Positions 21,533 to 34,400 of a stretch of DNA of 61,074 nt are shown piece after piece. Numbering within the stretch: position 1 is the first letter of the stretch; every line of letters starts with the position of its first letter. The position numbers and the translations under genes are program-made. Source of the DNA: Nymphaea colorata (lineage: Eukaryota; Streptophyta; Magnoliopsida; Nymphaeales; Nymphaeaceae); the NCBI RefSeq assembly GCF_008831285.2, contig NW_022204747.1:1-61074 (forward strand), read 5' to 3'. The notes below the pieces were generated by a model. It worked only from the letters and a program-made list of their open reading frames with translations, was not told the DNA's origin and did no database searches.

Positions 21533-23160
21533 ATGACGAAATCAAATCTAGTATCGATGCTTGCTTTATTCTTCATTATTTGCACCCTTTATTAGCCAGT
21601 CGAGTGCCTCACTCTAAATCCTTTACGATACTTCACCCGCTAATCGAAAAAACTCTTCGAGCTTTTGTATCCCTCCGAAAATCAAAAATAATCATAAGAT
21701 CTCGCAAACAGCGGTCAAAACTGTAATATTAACACTGAATAATAATACACCATAATCGATGAGAAAAATCCAAAACAGTGCACCTGGCAACAACACATTT
21801 GCCAGCAAGATTTAAACTAACTCACACGTGCTAGCTTTGATGCCAAAGTATTGACTCCTGGCTCGCTCTTCAGGCTAATTAACCCGACGAGCTTGGCCAA
21901 AGGAATCGCGGAAGAATATGTAAGCAAAGAGTATAAAAATCCGCTAAACATAAGACTTTCCAACGGGCTTAGCACTGTCTTCAGAGGAATTGTCGAGCCT
22001 GCAGATTTTAGGTATAAATTAAACGACTTTCTGGGGGGAAACATACCCTACCTCAACGAACAGCCTATGGAAATAGCAGTTGCTGAATAATCAGGAATCG
22101 AGAAGATGATGGAGACTCTGGGGCTCAGCTCTGATATCTATGAAGAATTACGGATCGCAAGGACCAGGAAAGATCCTATAACCATGACGAAAAAGGCGGT
22201 TATAGTATTCCATCAAAAGTTCTTCACTGCTAGTTTGGAGATGCCACTAAGAGCCAGTCTGATTAGATCAACCTTGACTGACTTCTTCTTCAAAAAGGCA
22301 CAGAATGAAGAGTTAAAAAGAATAAAGAACCTCATGTACGATCTGAGACTCCTTTGCAGCTCATATAGAAGACCAACTATGGCAGGTTATTAGTGCTTTC
22401 CTTAACTGACAATAACGCGACTCAAAGGCAAATCGATCGGCTGCTAAATTGCCTCTCTGTGGTGAATATTGAATATGCCTGCATCAGTGCAGTCATGAAG
22501 GATATTCGTCTAAATCCCAGTCTTCGGTACTACTTTGCTGGAGTGGATGAGTCCCTTCCGCTTGAAGAAAACGAGTTCTGTTCCTATTGCAAAGATCTTG
22601 TAAACTGGTAGCGAGTCTTCTTCCCTCTCAATAGATCATCAGTGTAAAGCCTACGTCCTCTCAGTGCATCGGCTATCAACTTCAAAGGGTAAAGATTTCT
22701 GCAACAACAGTTCAGTTTCTTTGAGATATCGACGTGCAGAAAGTCAGTTTCTGTCCAAATAATGACTATGAAGGAAGGGACGACCATGACGGTCTTATAC
22801 ACTCGACGCAGTGTTTACTCCTTCTTTGCGCCTAACGATGAATTCAAGAAATAAGTAAAGAAGCATCTATTCAATGCCACACATCCAGGCACTTTTTAAA
22901 TTGGCAGTGAGGTTGGAAAAGAGGTTTTCGAGTTGAAATTTATCGCAAAGGGAAAAAGGATTTCGAATGGATTGAAATTTTTCTTCCTGAAAAATAAGCC
23001 CCTCTATAGCATCCAAGTGGAATTTGCCTTGCTGATCAACGGAGAGAAGAAATTGGGACATATCATTGGCCAATCTCGCAGCGAGAATCAATTCAAAGAA
23101 ATTACGATTCGAGTGGACCCAGAGATGTTTGCAGGAAATGTCATCTACGTCGATGAATGA
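21533..23160 (+). CDS. secreted protein, tandem paralogue A
   Basis: About 540 residues with an N-terminal signal peptide (SMLALFFIICTLYEPVECL). It is a paralogue of the next gene: shared blocks include RLLVLS-x-DNN, RQIDRLLNCLS against KLIDRLSNCFK, RYYFAGVDESL against RYYVAGVDTYS, and SLRPLSA followed by GQ-F. The C-terminal block ITIRVDPEMFAGNVIYVDE aligns with the end of the neighbour. It is Cys-poor with no other membrane segment. There are frame breaks near 22390 and 22690. Function unknown; a secreted or vacuolar surface protein is likely. Confidence 0.68.
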
Positions 23161-23307
23161 TTGTGCTACTATTGTGTGTTGCTGATGCCTGCGTAGAGTT
23201 TAGCCGTTCTGTACTTTTTTGAATTATGAAAAAAATATAGATCTATCATCTAGACTTAATTAACTTTTAATAAAAAAATCGGCAAGTACAGTTTAAATTT
23301 AAATTTT

Positions 23308-24901
23308 ATGAATAACGTCCTTCTACTTCTCATCCTGCTCCTCGGATCAGCTCAAACAGCATCGATCATAAGGTCGCAAGATGTTTCCCTAGATTTCAAG
23401 GACCTCCATGAAAAAATCAATGCCGCATAGATAGTCTTCAATTTCAATTCCACCGCTTCATAGCTTGAAAAAATTGCCCAACTCGCCAAATCATGGGTCG
23501 TTAATTTCAACGATAAATCAACTAGGAGACTTCTCTTGTGAGTTAGCCTGGCAGACATAGCAAAGGATGCCATCCAAGGGTGAGCAGCTTCAAACAGGTC
23601 TTACGGTAGGTCACAAGGATAGAAGTTGATGCCAACGCCTTCTATCCTGGAAGATTGCTCAAGCTATCAGATGCAAATAATTTTGCAAATGGTATCATTC
23701 CGATGTTTGTCCCTGAAAACAAGCGAAATAACTTCAAGGTTATCCTTTCCAATGGATTGAATGGCACGTTTGAGGCCAACCTTCATCCTTTTTCGAAAAG
23801 ATAACAGAGTTTTTGGGAAAAAATACGGAATATCTGAACAACCAGCCTATCCAACTTTATGTGAGGAAGCAATTAATATCGAATCGGCCCTAAGAAACTA
23901 AAGCTTAGCACTAAGATCTATGAAGACCTTCAAATTGGAGGATTCACTTCTGAGAGAGTTCAAAATAATGAAGGCAGGATCGTTGTGGCTCTTTATCAAA
24001 AACTATTCAGTGCATCTCTTGACCTAAGCCCAAAAGGAAGCCAATCAACCATCAACCTCGTGGAGACTATCTTCAACTCCGCCTACACCTATGATGAGTT
24101 CCAAAAAGTCTCTGAATTCAATTTCCGCCCTGGAAACGGCCCCCAACTGGTCAGACAAGCTAACTTTGGACGTTTGCTTGTACTTTCCATCGACAATAAT
24201 GGAAATAATCAAAAACTGATCGACCGACTTTCTAATTGCTTCAAATACGGAAATCAGCCTTAAAAAGCTTGCTTTGACTCATCCATGGACGAAATTCAAA
24301 AAAGTTCCAGTGTCAGGTACTATGTAGCTGGTGTTGATACCTATAGCGCAATTGAAAGAAATACCGCTTTTCCTGTATATAGGGACAATGTAAATTGGAA
24401 AAAAGTCTTTGCAGATTTCTAAAGCCAGAAGGTAATTTAATCTCTTCGTCCTCTCAGTGCCAAATTGGTTGATCTGACTGGTCAAAAGTTCGCACAGGCA
24501 TAAACGAGATACTTTTCTGTTCTGAGTTGCACAAAAGTTCCCGAAGTTATCATAAAGATATCCGAACTCTAACAGTAATGCACTGTAACAAGAAAAGGCC
24601 TGCGTGATAAAGAATTCCATCAGATTCTTTTCACAACAAAAAGACCAAGCTTCTTCGATGTTGGAGCAATTACTGGATGGTAGCCGTTTGAAATCAAGTT
24701 TATACTCAAAGGTAATCGGGTTGATAGATGGAAAATTTGGAGTAAGACATACAGCAGCAAGCTCTCCTTTTCCATCAGCATCAACGGAGCTTAAAATTTT
24801 CTTATGTTCTCGGAAACGTAAGAGATGGTTCGGAGTATCGCGAACTCACCTATAGGATTGACCCAACTAAAGGAACAGTCAGATAAGGAAAAGCCAAATG
24901 A
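23308..24901 (+). CDS. secreted protein, tandem paralogue B
   Basis: Starts with a hydrophobic signal peptide (NNVLLLLILLLGSAQTAS). The body matches paralogue A over its length (FGRLLVLSIDNN, RYYVAGVDTYSAIERN, SLRPLSAKLVDLTGQKFAQA, TYRIDPTKGTVREGKAK). The two genes lie 147 bp apart in the same orientation, so they arose by tandem duplication and then diverged strongly. Several one-base breaks occur in the first third (near 23545, 23620, 23810). No known domain. Confidence 0.66.
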
Positions 24902-24944
24902 TTCTTACAAGGTTATCATCATATAATCATAACTCAAATATCAC

Positions 24945-26059
24945 TCATTGTATGGTTTAGACCACAATCTCCCAGATTTCGACAAAGTTGGAAGCGTCGA
25001 TATTTGATACTTTTAGATGGCCTGATTTCCAAACATCCTCGGAACATCTGAAGACTTATTCTCCTAATTTGGTGCATTTTGTGATTTCTACTTCCTCTGG
25101 GTCAGTATATTGATCCTCATAGCCAGTTGCCAACTTTTAAGTATGGATATTTCCTACTATTTTTTCTAGCTTTTCCTTGTTATCAATGATAACATGCTTG
25201 AGATTGCCCACAATACTGGACACAACTCCAGCGATTTTGCTGGTAACCTCCTCAATATCACTGAAATTGGAGACTTTAGGGCTAGCGTCGCATAGATTTT
25301 CTTCATTTGGAGTAATTTGGGCAAATTCATCAGGATGGTATGAGTTATCAGTTGTGAGAAGCCTATATTGTTTTGTCGTATTGTCATAGACGCCATCATG
25401 CGAAACTGAGGTTGTAATTGCTACAGACTTTCCTGTTACTTCTTCCAATACAGATTATAAAGCTTGGGGTAAATAGTATGGCATCCTTGCGAGAGCACTT
25501 TAACTTTCGGGAGGAGCGTTTGAAATCACATAATCCATACCTGTATCACCAGGAATCCTGATATGGGCGTTCATGTTGGTATCAATACTGACGGATATCT
25601 GCGTATCTTTATGATAGTAGTTGATTTGCTTAGGTGATGAGGGCTAATTTTATTGGAGCAGTCTAGCACCGTCAGTACCGCCAAAACTAATTGCGTTGAT
25701 GGTGGCATTGAAACTTTAACAGATTTTTTGAATTAATAGACCTTTGAAGTAAAGACATTTCCAGATGGGAGAGGAACGGTTACCTATGGTCCTTATCTTA
25801 TACTGAATTCATTTTCAGTTTGAGTAAATATGATGATGACAGGTGTGAGCAAACAGACAAGAACAATGACACCACAGACGATCGTTGATATCAAATAGTT
25901 CTCTTTCAATTTGTCTTGGATGCAAGTAAGTCGATTTCGGCAAGTATTTTGCTCCTATGGTGACGATGACTCAGCAACTTCATTTGGTGGAATTTTCTTT
26001 CCTGAAAGCTTAAATTATTCAGAAGAAGAGCTTTCTTTCTTGACAGATTTGTGTTACAT
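24945..26059 (-). CDS. type II single-pass membrane protein
   Basis: Begins MEHKSVKKESSSSEEFKLSG. A short cytoplasmic Ser/Lys-rich region is followed by one strong membrane helix (YLISTIVCGVIVLVCLLTPV, residues about 55-80). An extracellular or lumenal domain of about 280 residues comes next, with beta-rich segments (EVTVPLPSGNVFTSK, HKDTQISVSIDTNMNAHIRI) and the end LKVSNIDASNFVEIWEIVV. UAR = Glu throughout. One frame break near 25720. It converges on the secreted paralogue pair. Family unknown. Confidence 0.6.
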
Positions 26060-26380
26060 TTTTAAATTTGTGACAGTTATTTTTTATACCCTTTCCTTTC
26101 AATTTAAAACTAAAAGCTCTAGACTTAAATAAAGAAAAGTCTCTGAAAACCTTTTTATGTGTTGGAAAATTATCATTGCATAGCTACACAAGAGGCAATA
26201 TTTTGACTTTATTTATCAACGAAGCCATTTTTCAGATCCAGATAAAGCATATGATGATCCTTAACGATAACCAAGCGTCTCAAAAATATATCGAAAATGC
26301 TTAAAATCAAAATACTATAATAGTCTTGCATAAAGGCAGTTAATTATTATTTATCTTTGTTATTAAATTATATTGGCTTC
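26060..26380. other. spacer between divergent genes
   Basis: About 320 bp, AT-rich, between the start of the type II membrane protein gene (-) and the start of the coiled-coil gene (+). No supported feature beyond the two presumed promoters. Confidence 0.45.
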
Positions 26381-27169
26381 ATGCTGCATCGACGCAACAT
26401 GCGCAATCTATCCTTCACCGAGATGTAACTCAGCAACAACTTCCAACGATTTCGCAAATTGGCAGAGTTATAGGCGCAACTGATCAAAAACGATATGATA
26501 AACAATCGACTTGTCTCGCAGATATAGGAACTCAAACAGTAAAATTAGAAATTGAAGACGAAAATACAGGAAAAAGAAATCGTCAACAACAATATAAACA
26601 CGAGAAATAATAGAATGAATGCCTTCGGCAAAGCGGCATCATTCCTCGATAATACAAATATCTCCACCGTCCAAGCTCTCAAATAGAAATGCCATAAACT
26701 ACAGGAAAACTCTTACCAAGACCTATCCAACAAGGTGACCCGATATTTTCATCGTCCAAAAGAGAACTCGTTTGGAATTAGCGGGCATGACGAGTTAAAA
26801 CTGACCAAAAATGTATACATTGGTAAATAGCCATTAAAAGAAAGGCATATAAGCTTTGACAATACCCAGCACAGAGAAGGTGATGAGACAAAAAAGGCAT
26901 AACATAATCAAGAAACATTCGCAAAAAATCGCTCAGTTACAGAAGGTGTCATGAAATCGGCATAAAAAGACCTTGCAGTCTCGAAGTTTCCATCTAATGT
27001 GAATGATTTCTAGAGCAAAAAGGCGCAAAGCAGATTCCTTTAATGTTAGCCAGGCCAGCAAGAGTAAAAATAGTTTAATCGTTGGAAATCGGAAGATGAT
27101 TTTGGGTTCAAATCGGAGTTTTTGGGTCAAAACAAATCAGGAGATATCCGCAACGCAAGACCTTCTTGA
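26381..27169 (+). CDS. coiled-coil protein, 262 aa
   Basis: One unbroken frame of 263 codons with 17 UAR codons, mostly in heptad-type positions. Residues 25-70 are a clear coiled coil (NRLVSQIEELKQENEKLKTK). The rest is Lys/Asn/Ser-rich and probably disordered. The TGA at 27167 may be premature: after one added base, a related helical frame continues (LLEHCESIFEIEQKEEVEL) to about 27300. Family unknown; possibly cytoskeletal. Confidence 0.6.
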
Positions 27170-27373
27170 GCATTGTGAGTCTATCTTCGAAATAGAACAA
27201 AAAGAATAAGTAGAATTGATTTTTCCTAATTTAAAAATCATAATCAAATATATCCAACACCTTTTTCTCAGCAGAAGTCAACCATCTCCTATTTCATGAT
27301 CTGGATAAATGATAATTTTTCTCTCCTAATTTTAGTGTGAGATCGGTTATAATTGATTCTCCAATATATTAGC

Positions 27374-28263
27374 ATGACAGAACGCAACCCCTTCGCTGTA
27401 TAAAGCCGATAGCAAGTCGTCAAATCTACAGTCAATTCGTCTCATTCTAAACAGCTGTGGACATTTCCCAAAAAAAGACGATTTCAAGCAATGAAGCCTG
27501 AATGTCCACATGCATTTTATCAGCAAAACTTGAGCGCTCCAAGTCATATTCAGATCAAATTCACATCAAGCTAGCGTAGACTCTTCACTTAGAATCCTCA
27601 TTCGCCTTCACCTGCTTAGTATTTTACACGAAGAGAAAAGTCTTCAAAGGGAAATTCCTTTGGCTCAGCAGAGAAGTACCATATAAAAGATGTAGAAATG
27701 CAAATTTAGCTCATATGTTGAGCCACAACTCGCTAATGTTATTTTAGAGTAAGTTAGAACCCAGGCCAACAAATTATGATAAATATGCAAGCTAAAATGA
27801 AGAAAAAGCGAAAAGAGGGTTTACGATGAGGCCGAAGACAGCGACCGATCGCAACTGTACCATCTAATTCATCAAGATTTTATCGAAAATAAAGAACTTG
27901 AACAAGTGCCAGGCCCTTCTGATTATGATTGCACGATCAATCAATAAGGAGAAAGCAAAGTTGCCAAATTCAGGTCAGTCACACTCGGAGGAGCTGGCCT
28001 AATGAAGAAATCGAAGAGATTTTAGAGCAGCCTCAGTTAATGATGATTAATACAGCAAAAACGCCAGGTCCTTCATCTTATGAGCCGAAAAAATCACAAA
28101 AAATAAGTCAATCGGGGGCAAAATGGGCAGTACGTCGAGAACTTCGTTCATTGATTAGGCTATCAATATCAAAAGTCCCGGTCCTGGCGATTATCTCCTT
28201 CCTTCTGAATTCGGTCACTACAAAAAAGTAGAAATAAGGAGCAGACTAGCCACAATATAATGA
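27374..28263 (+). CDS. SHIPPO/ODF3-like PG-rich repeat ciliary protein
   Basis: Contains the sperm-tail PG-rich (STPGR) repeats of ODF3/CIMAP proteins, which bind ciliary microtubules: SPSPAEYFTRREK with GNSFGSAEKY, EPRPTNYDKYAS with KRGFTMRPKT, VPGPSDYD, TPGPSSYEPKK and PGPGDYLLPSEFGHYKK. Each is the Pro-Gly-Pro-x-x-Tyr element followed by a Phe/Gly strand. About 290 residues fits the family. Frame breaks near 27715, 27760, 27890, 28000 and 28150 are single-base. It starts within 210 bp of the preceding coiled-coil gene, same strand. Confidence 0.78.
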
Positions 28264-28388
28264 TCTTCTTATCCTTAAGCTTAGCCTCTCAAGAAATAAG
28301 CCATATTCATTTATAAAACTATTTTGGCTTATCAGTTGTATCCAACTATTGCACCGTTAATAACTCGAAATATAAATTCAAAAGTTAA

Positions 28389-28946
28389 ATGGACTACTTC
28401 ACACCGGTCAAGGAAGCAAATGGAGGTTTCAAATCAGTCAAGACTGCCACGCAAACTCGTGAAGGCGACTGGGTGTGTCTCAACTGCAACAATCTCAACT
28501 TTTCCTTCCGGAAGAAGTGCAATAGATGCAAGACGCAGACTCGGTAGCAAAACTAGGCCACTTCTGCCTACTCATACTACTATTACCAGAAACAGTATGT
28601 CTATTTGCCCCTCCCTGTTGATTAACAGAAAAATCCAACCCATACCCCCACCTCTGCCAACTCCCAAGTCGAATACATCTTGAACACCCCCATACAGAAC
28701 AGGGAGAATCAAACACCACCCAAACACCAAAAGGACTTGCCTAGCGTTTCCCCACTGATCAAGAAATACAACTCACGCTAGCTCACCCTTTCTTAGACTA
28801 GCAAGGCCTCTTCCATTGGAAGCGTGTGGGGAGTTAGATCATTTTAAGAGGCGCTCGGAGCCAGCGGACGCAGCGATGAAGGAGAACGAGAGTAGTAGAC
28901 TTCCAGCGATGAACTCTAACGGTTCATTGGAAGAATAATGCTTTGA
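28389..28946 (+). CDS. RanBP2-type zinc finger protein, 185 aa
   Basis: An unbroken 186-codon frame. Residues about 27-48 form a RanBP2-type finger: W, CxxC, ten residues including the typical Asn-Asn, then CxxC (DWVCLNCNNLNFSFRKKCNR). The two CxxC pairs and the preceding Gly-Asp-Trp are canonical for single-stranded RNA-binding zinc ribbons. The rest is low-complexity Tyr/Gln/Pro/Ser with an acidic end (REETSSDELERFIGRIML). UAA and UAG decode as Glu. Likely an RNA-binding protein. Confidence 0.83.
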
Positions 28947-28981
28947 GTGATAAGATAAAAGTGTATTCATATTTGTCCCTA

Positions 28982-29544
28982 TCACTTGAAGGCGTAACGC
29001 AGGTAGAATTTGAGCTCGTCGATGCCCTCCCTGATTTCTGCCAAGGCCCGGTGCTCGCTTGTCTTCTTGTAGAAAAGGTGAGGGTGCAAGGCGTTCACAA
29101 CGATCTTGATGGAGGTGACATCAACGATGCGGTAGTGGAGGTACTGGTTGAGCCTGGGCATGTGGTGGAAGAGGAACGGCTTGTAAATCTGCACTGAGTT
29201 TCCTGCCAAGATCAGTTGGATCGGTCCGATTCCCAGCGATAGCAGATAGTCAATGATTTGCTATTCCGCTTGTTTGGCAGAAATCGAGCTTTTGAGGCAC
29301 TCCTCGTAGAGTCCTGAAGCCTTGTGGCGACTTACTAGTATGGAGGTTACTTGGCGTACTATTGCTACATGGTTTTGAGGTGTTCTTCGTCACAGTTGAG
29401 AATGAGATGGGGGCCCTCCTGCTGCTCGTAGAGGCGACCGTCGGTAAGTATGCATTCGAACTCGAGGATGCGGTTGTAGACTGGGTCCTGGCCACTCGTT
29501 TTGAGGCCAATCCATAGGTATCTGGGAACGAAATTGACGTTCAT
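28982..29544 (-). CDS. oligoribonuclease (REXO2/Orn)-like protein, catalytic residues missing
   Basis: Length (180 aa) and pattern match oligoribonuclease, the DEDDh 3'-5' exonuclease that degrades di- and short oligonucleotides: YLWIGLKTSG, NRILEFECILTDG, HLKTMEEYAN, KASGLYEECLKSS, LAGNSV, MPRLNQYLHYRIVDVTSIK and HRALAEIREG. The family's first motif WIDLE is WIGLK here, losing the Asp and the Glu. The second-motif Asp after GNS is Tyr, and the third-motif Asp pair is Ala-Glu. Only the His remains. One 20-nt intron at 29331-29350 and no frame break, so it is an intact but probably non-catalytic paralogue. Confidence 0.85.
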
Positions 29545-29816
29545 CACTCTAATAATTATATAAAATGCCGTCTAGCCTGTAATAATATACTATCACGAGT
29601 CAACGTATCCCCGATTGCTTTAGGGATGTTCCAATTCTAATCAGCCTCTTGCTCACAAGGATGATGAAGCAAAGCCTCAATTCGAAATAGATGATTATCG
29701 CTAGTAAAAATATTGATATTGTGCTTGATCGACAAGTTTTTTGCAAGCCTATATTAAGAAGAAATTTGTTTGAAGCCTCCAAGGCGTCATTTTGACTATA
29801 CCCGCAGCCATTCAAT

Positions 29817-30832
29817 ATGAATCAGTCTCATTTCCTTCTAGCTGACCAAGCCCCTTATCAAAACACCCAAAACCGTGTCAATCACTCTGAAATAGATAGA
29901 GGATAGTGTGAGATATAATATTTAAGTTATAACACGCCGTCGATGATGAGTTAAGACTTTCTATCATCTCCAGGAAGCGTGAAGCTATGGCCCTGCCTCT
30001 CTCTACCCTCCGACTAGTTGCTCACAGACTCCCCCGAGAAAGATTGTGAGAACTCATCATCTACTCAGGCCGATTCAGACTCCATCTCCTCGCTAGACTC
30101 ACACTCAGATTAATGCGAGATCCGCAGCTACGGTCCCAGGACACAGGAACAGATACGATTGAAGTATTTCCAAAAACTGGAAGGGGATGGACTGCTTTCC
30201 TAACGGCCGAGAAAAAAATGTCATCATCGTAAGTATCACTTAACATAGTCATCATTTTTGATTGGGATGATACGCTCTTCTGCACCAGTTACCTCTCGAG
30301 CAACCGCATCGACCACCCCTCGCAACTCTCGCCGCCCATCGCCGCCAAGATAAAAGAAATGGATTATAAAGTTGCCAAACTTTTAACAACCGCTCTTGAA
30401 TTGGCGAATGTGATCATTGTGACCAACTCAGTCCCCGGCTGGGTGCAATATTGCGCACGGTCATTCCTCCCACAGACTTTGCGCGTGATTGAAAGCTTCA
30501 AAGTCAAAGTCGTATCCGCCCGCGCCAACTATGAGGACATATACCCGGGAGATCCTCAAAGATGGAAGACCGAGTGCTTCAGAGACCAGCTATAGGCAAT
30601 CGAGAAAAGGACAGTCGCTCTGAACTTTCTTTGCATCGGAGATTCTAAATACGAAATGGAAGCTGCCGAAAAAGCTAGCCTGGAGTTCTAAAAGAAATTT
30701 GTGAAGACTATCAAGTTGAAGGAGAAGCCTAAACTGGAGGATTTGAGCAAGGAACTGCAGCTGGTCGAGGAGAAACTGAGAGATCTGATCAAACAGACCA
30801 AATCACTAGCCATCAAATTAGAAAAGAAATGA
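29817..30832 (+). CDS. HAD-superfamily hydrolase-like protein
   Basis: A spliced frame of 332 codons with one 20-nt intron at 30229-30248 exactly before motif I. After a Ser/Asp-rich N-terminal region of about 135 residues comes LIIFDWDDTLFCTSYL (DxDxT nucleophile motif), VIIVTNSVPGWV (motif II) and CIGDSKYEMEAAEKA (motif IV-like). A helical Lys/Glu-rich C-terminus follows. The arrangement fits a cytosolic HAD phosphatase; the substrate is unknown. It is divergent from the REXO2-like gene, with 270 bp between the starts. Confidence 0.82.
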
Positions 30833-31484
30833 TCTCAATATCAATAATGCCCTTACAAATCTTCTATGGTAAAGAATATAAATGAAAAAAAAAACAAATT
30901 TGATATTGATTGGAGGAAACCTTAAAAAGCTGATGGAGGATGGCGGCGCCATATTTCACTCGGTCTGCCTTCTTGTCCGAGCTGGCCATCTTGAGACCAA
31001 CCGGTTGAGCCACCATTCCATGTGGGTGATTCTGCTTTGGTTGCAGTTCTTCTTCATCGAAAGGTTGAGGGGGGAGTGTGCTTGTATAATTGATGTTTAT
31101 AATCTTGCTAAATTAACCGCATGATTTAAATATCTATTGATGATTCTCTGGAGGAAGATTTATCAAAATTTAGCTTAAAAGCAAATTGATCCTAGGAGCT
31201 CGAATGTTCATTATGTAATATTATTTGATGATATATGGCATGGAAGTTAGAAAATACTTCAAGTTATGATGGCTTATGAGCTGTGTGGAAGATCTTAAAG
31301 CATTCGAAACTTATATCACATTGAAAATTGTCCTAGTCTGATCTAATCCATCGAAAAATTGTCAAAAAAACTATTAAAATTCAGTCTAAGGACTATCCAA
31401 GCCATCCCCAAATACAATAATCATCGATTTCATGATTGATGTTTATCAAATTTAATTATCCTCCATTTAGTTTGTATAACGATA
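30833..31484. other. intergenic region with a GC-rich island
   Basis: Mostly AT-rich. A GC-rich stretch at about 30930-31075 stands out and gives a coding-like minus-strand frame (MVAQPVGLKMASSDKKADRV, then KYGAAILHQLFKV). It lacks a clear start and stop, so it may be a very small gene or a gene fragment. Nothing else is supported. Confidence 0.4.
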
Positions 31485-34400
31485 ATGAACGCCTTTAATA
31501 ACACAAAAATAAAAAAAGCACAGCTAAACCAGGAAACTGCCAATATTTACTACCCCAACAAACCTAAAAATAGGGTTTTAAATGAGTCCATCAATCGCAA
31601 ACACGACTACGATACTCTCAAGAACCTCACCCGAAAAAGCATCGAAATTAACGTCGCACACCAAGCTAAGAACAATGGACTCACGCTGCTCTACCAACCG
31701 AATCAATCCACCAAGCCATACCGCAGGGTATCCAACCACAACTTCCGCAAGAATACAGGCCCCCTCAGATACGAGGAAGAGGATAACAAAGAAACTAACG
31801 CCAGACCGGGTAGCAAAAGTCCCTACGTTCGCATGTCCAACAGCAAGCCGACTGACAAGGAGGCGCAGGGCAGGATCACTGTCCTTAACAAATCTTCTCA
31901 CAAGATCAAGTCCAACCAGCTCCTCAAGCAGAACTCCCCGCGCTACTTCTACCGACAACCAAGGTCCTCCCTCTCGCAGCACTACGACCCCTCCATCGAG
32001 ACCAGCCTTCATAAGAGAAAGATCAGCGCCGTCGGAGACGATAAAACGTACATGCTAGAGTAGGCAAAGTAGCTCTACAAGAACAACAACTACACTAAGT
32101 CCATCGAGATCCTTAGGAAGTACGTGCGGCTCCACCGCAGCTCAGTCGAGGACATTACCTGCTCGGCATGAGTCTCATCAATAGTAACGATTTCAACCTA
32201 GGAATCGACGAGCTGCTCCAAACCCTTGAGATCGACGCAAACTACAAGAAGAGTCTCTACTTAGTCATCGCTCTAGCCTACAAGCGGCTCCAGAAGTTCG
32301 ATGAAGCCATATAGATTGTATTCATTCCCTTATAAAGCTAAACAAAGGTCTTTAGTTCTACCCAGAATACTACGATTGTTTGGTCTATCGGGGAAAGCTA
32401 CACTTGAAAAAGTAGAATTACTACTGGCCTTGAAGGATTTTACTGATGCTATAAAGGTGAATCCTGTCAAAGGCTTCGCTTATGTTGGAAAGGGAAGCTG
32501 CGAGAAAGAACTTGGGCAATACGAGTAAGCGATCGAGACATTCACATCTGGCCTGAAGACCGACATGGGACATATATGCTGCGAAAAGCGAGGAATAGTC
32601 TATTACGAGCAAGGAAATCTGTAGCAGCTCTTAAGGATCTTAGGAAAGCACTCAAATATAGGGTAACGCGTCATCAACAGGCCACTACTACAAAGGCCTC
32701 ATCTACTACAAGCAAAACCTAATCGTCGAATCGCTTTATGTTTGAATAGTCTCTCAAGTGTGACAACCATAGAGAGCATGTGACGGCATCGGTTTAGATG
32801 ATGATGAAGATAAAGGTGTAAGAGAAAGACTTCTACGAAGCGTACCATATCCTGACGCGTGCTGACAACGTCTAGGTAGATGTTGATGTCCTCAATGAGT
32901 GGAGGTTGTTTTTGGAGGCCAGCTTATTCCTCATGAAGAAAAAGTATAAATAAGGCATAAACACTTTTGAGTCACTGCTGAGCCTTCCTAGCTTCAAGCG
33001 TGAATACAATGATATAAAAGGCAAGCTGTCTAAGGAAGATACGCTTTTCTCAAGCCTCTGATTCATCTCTATAAGGCCTTCGGCTAGCTGTGCTAAAATA
33101 AAACTGAAAATGCAGAAAAGGAGTACGAAAAATATGAAGTGCTTTGCAAAAAGTTCGGAAACGTCAAAGAAAACCTTTCTAAGAACTACAATAAGCTGAT
33201 AATGGCTGCCTACAAGAATTTTCCTAAATCTTCCGATAGTCCCTCGAAGAGGCCATCAAGATGATTTCTAACAAGCCTGAACCTTACCTTTATCTTGCAT
33301 TCGACATCATAACAACAAGTTCTAAAAGGAGTCGAACCCTATCGCTAAAAACGACTATCTGTAAGAGCCATATAGAATCTGACAATCGGAATCTCTCACC
33401 TCCCACAGCTGTCGAACAACCATATCTCCACCTTTTACTACTTTAGAGCCATCCTCTATCTCTATAAGAACGATTTTAACAAGTCTGTGGCTGATGTAGA
33501 CAAGGCCATCGAGAAGAGCTAAGACAACATCCCAAAGTATTTCTATCTCAGGGGACTCATCTTCGCCATTTTCGGAAACTTCAGCCAAGCCATTCAGGAC
33601 TTGACCGTTGCCACCAATCTAGACGAAAAATACGCAAAGCCTTATCTCGAGCGTGCCAAGTGCCTTCAAATTGAAGGCAACTCCAATGAAGCCTTTCTTG
33701 ATCTGCAAAGATACATTACTCTGGCACCCGAAGACCAAGAGATCCATAAGTACGCAGGCTATCTTCTGTTCCAAAACTGCGCCTATGAGGACTGTCTTTC
33801 CGCTTTTAGCCATGGGGCTGACCTTGACAATGACTACGAGCTGGTCCTTACAAAGGCCAAGTGCCACTTCCTCTGGGTGAGGACGAGACTGCAATCGCCC
33901 TCTTCAAAAAGTACGGATAGATGTCCTACAACTACGAGTACGAGAGCGACGTGATCATCATGGAGATCTGCAGGCGGATAAAGAAGAGCACAGGCAGGGA
34001 GGAGTACCTGCAGCACCTCCAGAGGCTCAGCGAACTGCTGTCGAGCAAAAAGGAAGACGACTGCAAGATATTCAAACTCAGGGACATGCACCAGATCAAA
34101 GCCAGCATCTACCTCATCCTCAAGGAGTACCAAAACGCCATCAAGGAGTTCTAAAGTACTCTCAAACTGTTCAACATGAAAAGACCAAAGAGATGGAGAA
34201 GCACTTCATCGAAGATTCTGAGGAGTTGAAGACGAATGGAGCGAAGTTTAGATAAAGTTCAACCTTTCCTTGGCACTGTTATGCCTCTAGGTAGCTTTTT
34301 ATTTACGCAGGACTATGATAATGCTCGGTAGATGCTCCTCTAGTTCGAGAAAAGTAGCGAAAAGGGCAAAAACTGGGCTCCCTACATGCAGCTTCTGAAT

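Noticed and set aside
30882-31124. Plus-strand 80-aa frame
   Set aside because: It begins with a lysine run from an A-tract, and its body is the complement of a more coding-like minus-strand frame.
31578-32058. Additional long frames on both strands over the TPR gene start
   Set aside because: They are shadows of the GC-rich N-terminal exon; only the 31485 frame continues into TPR repeats.
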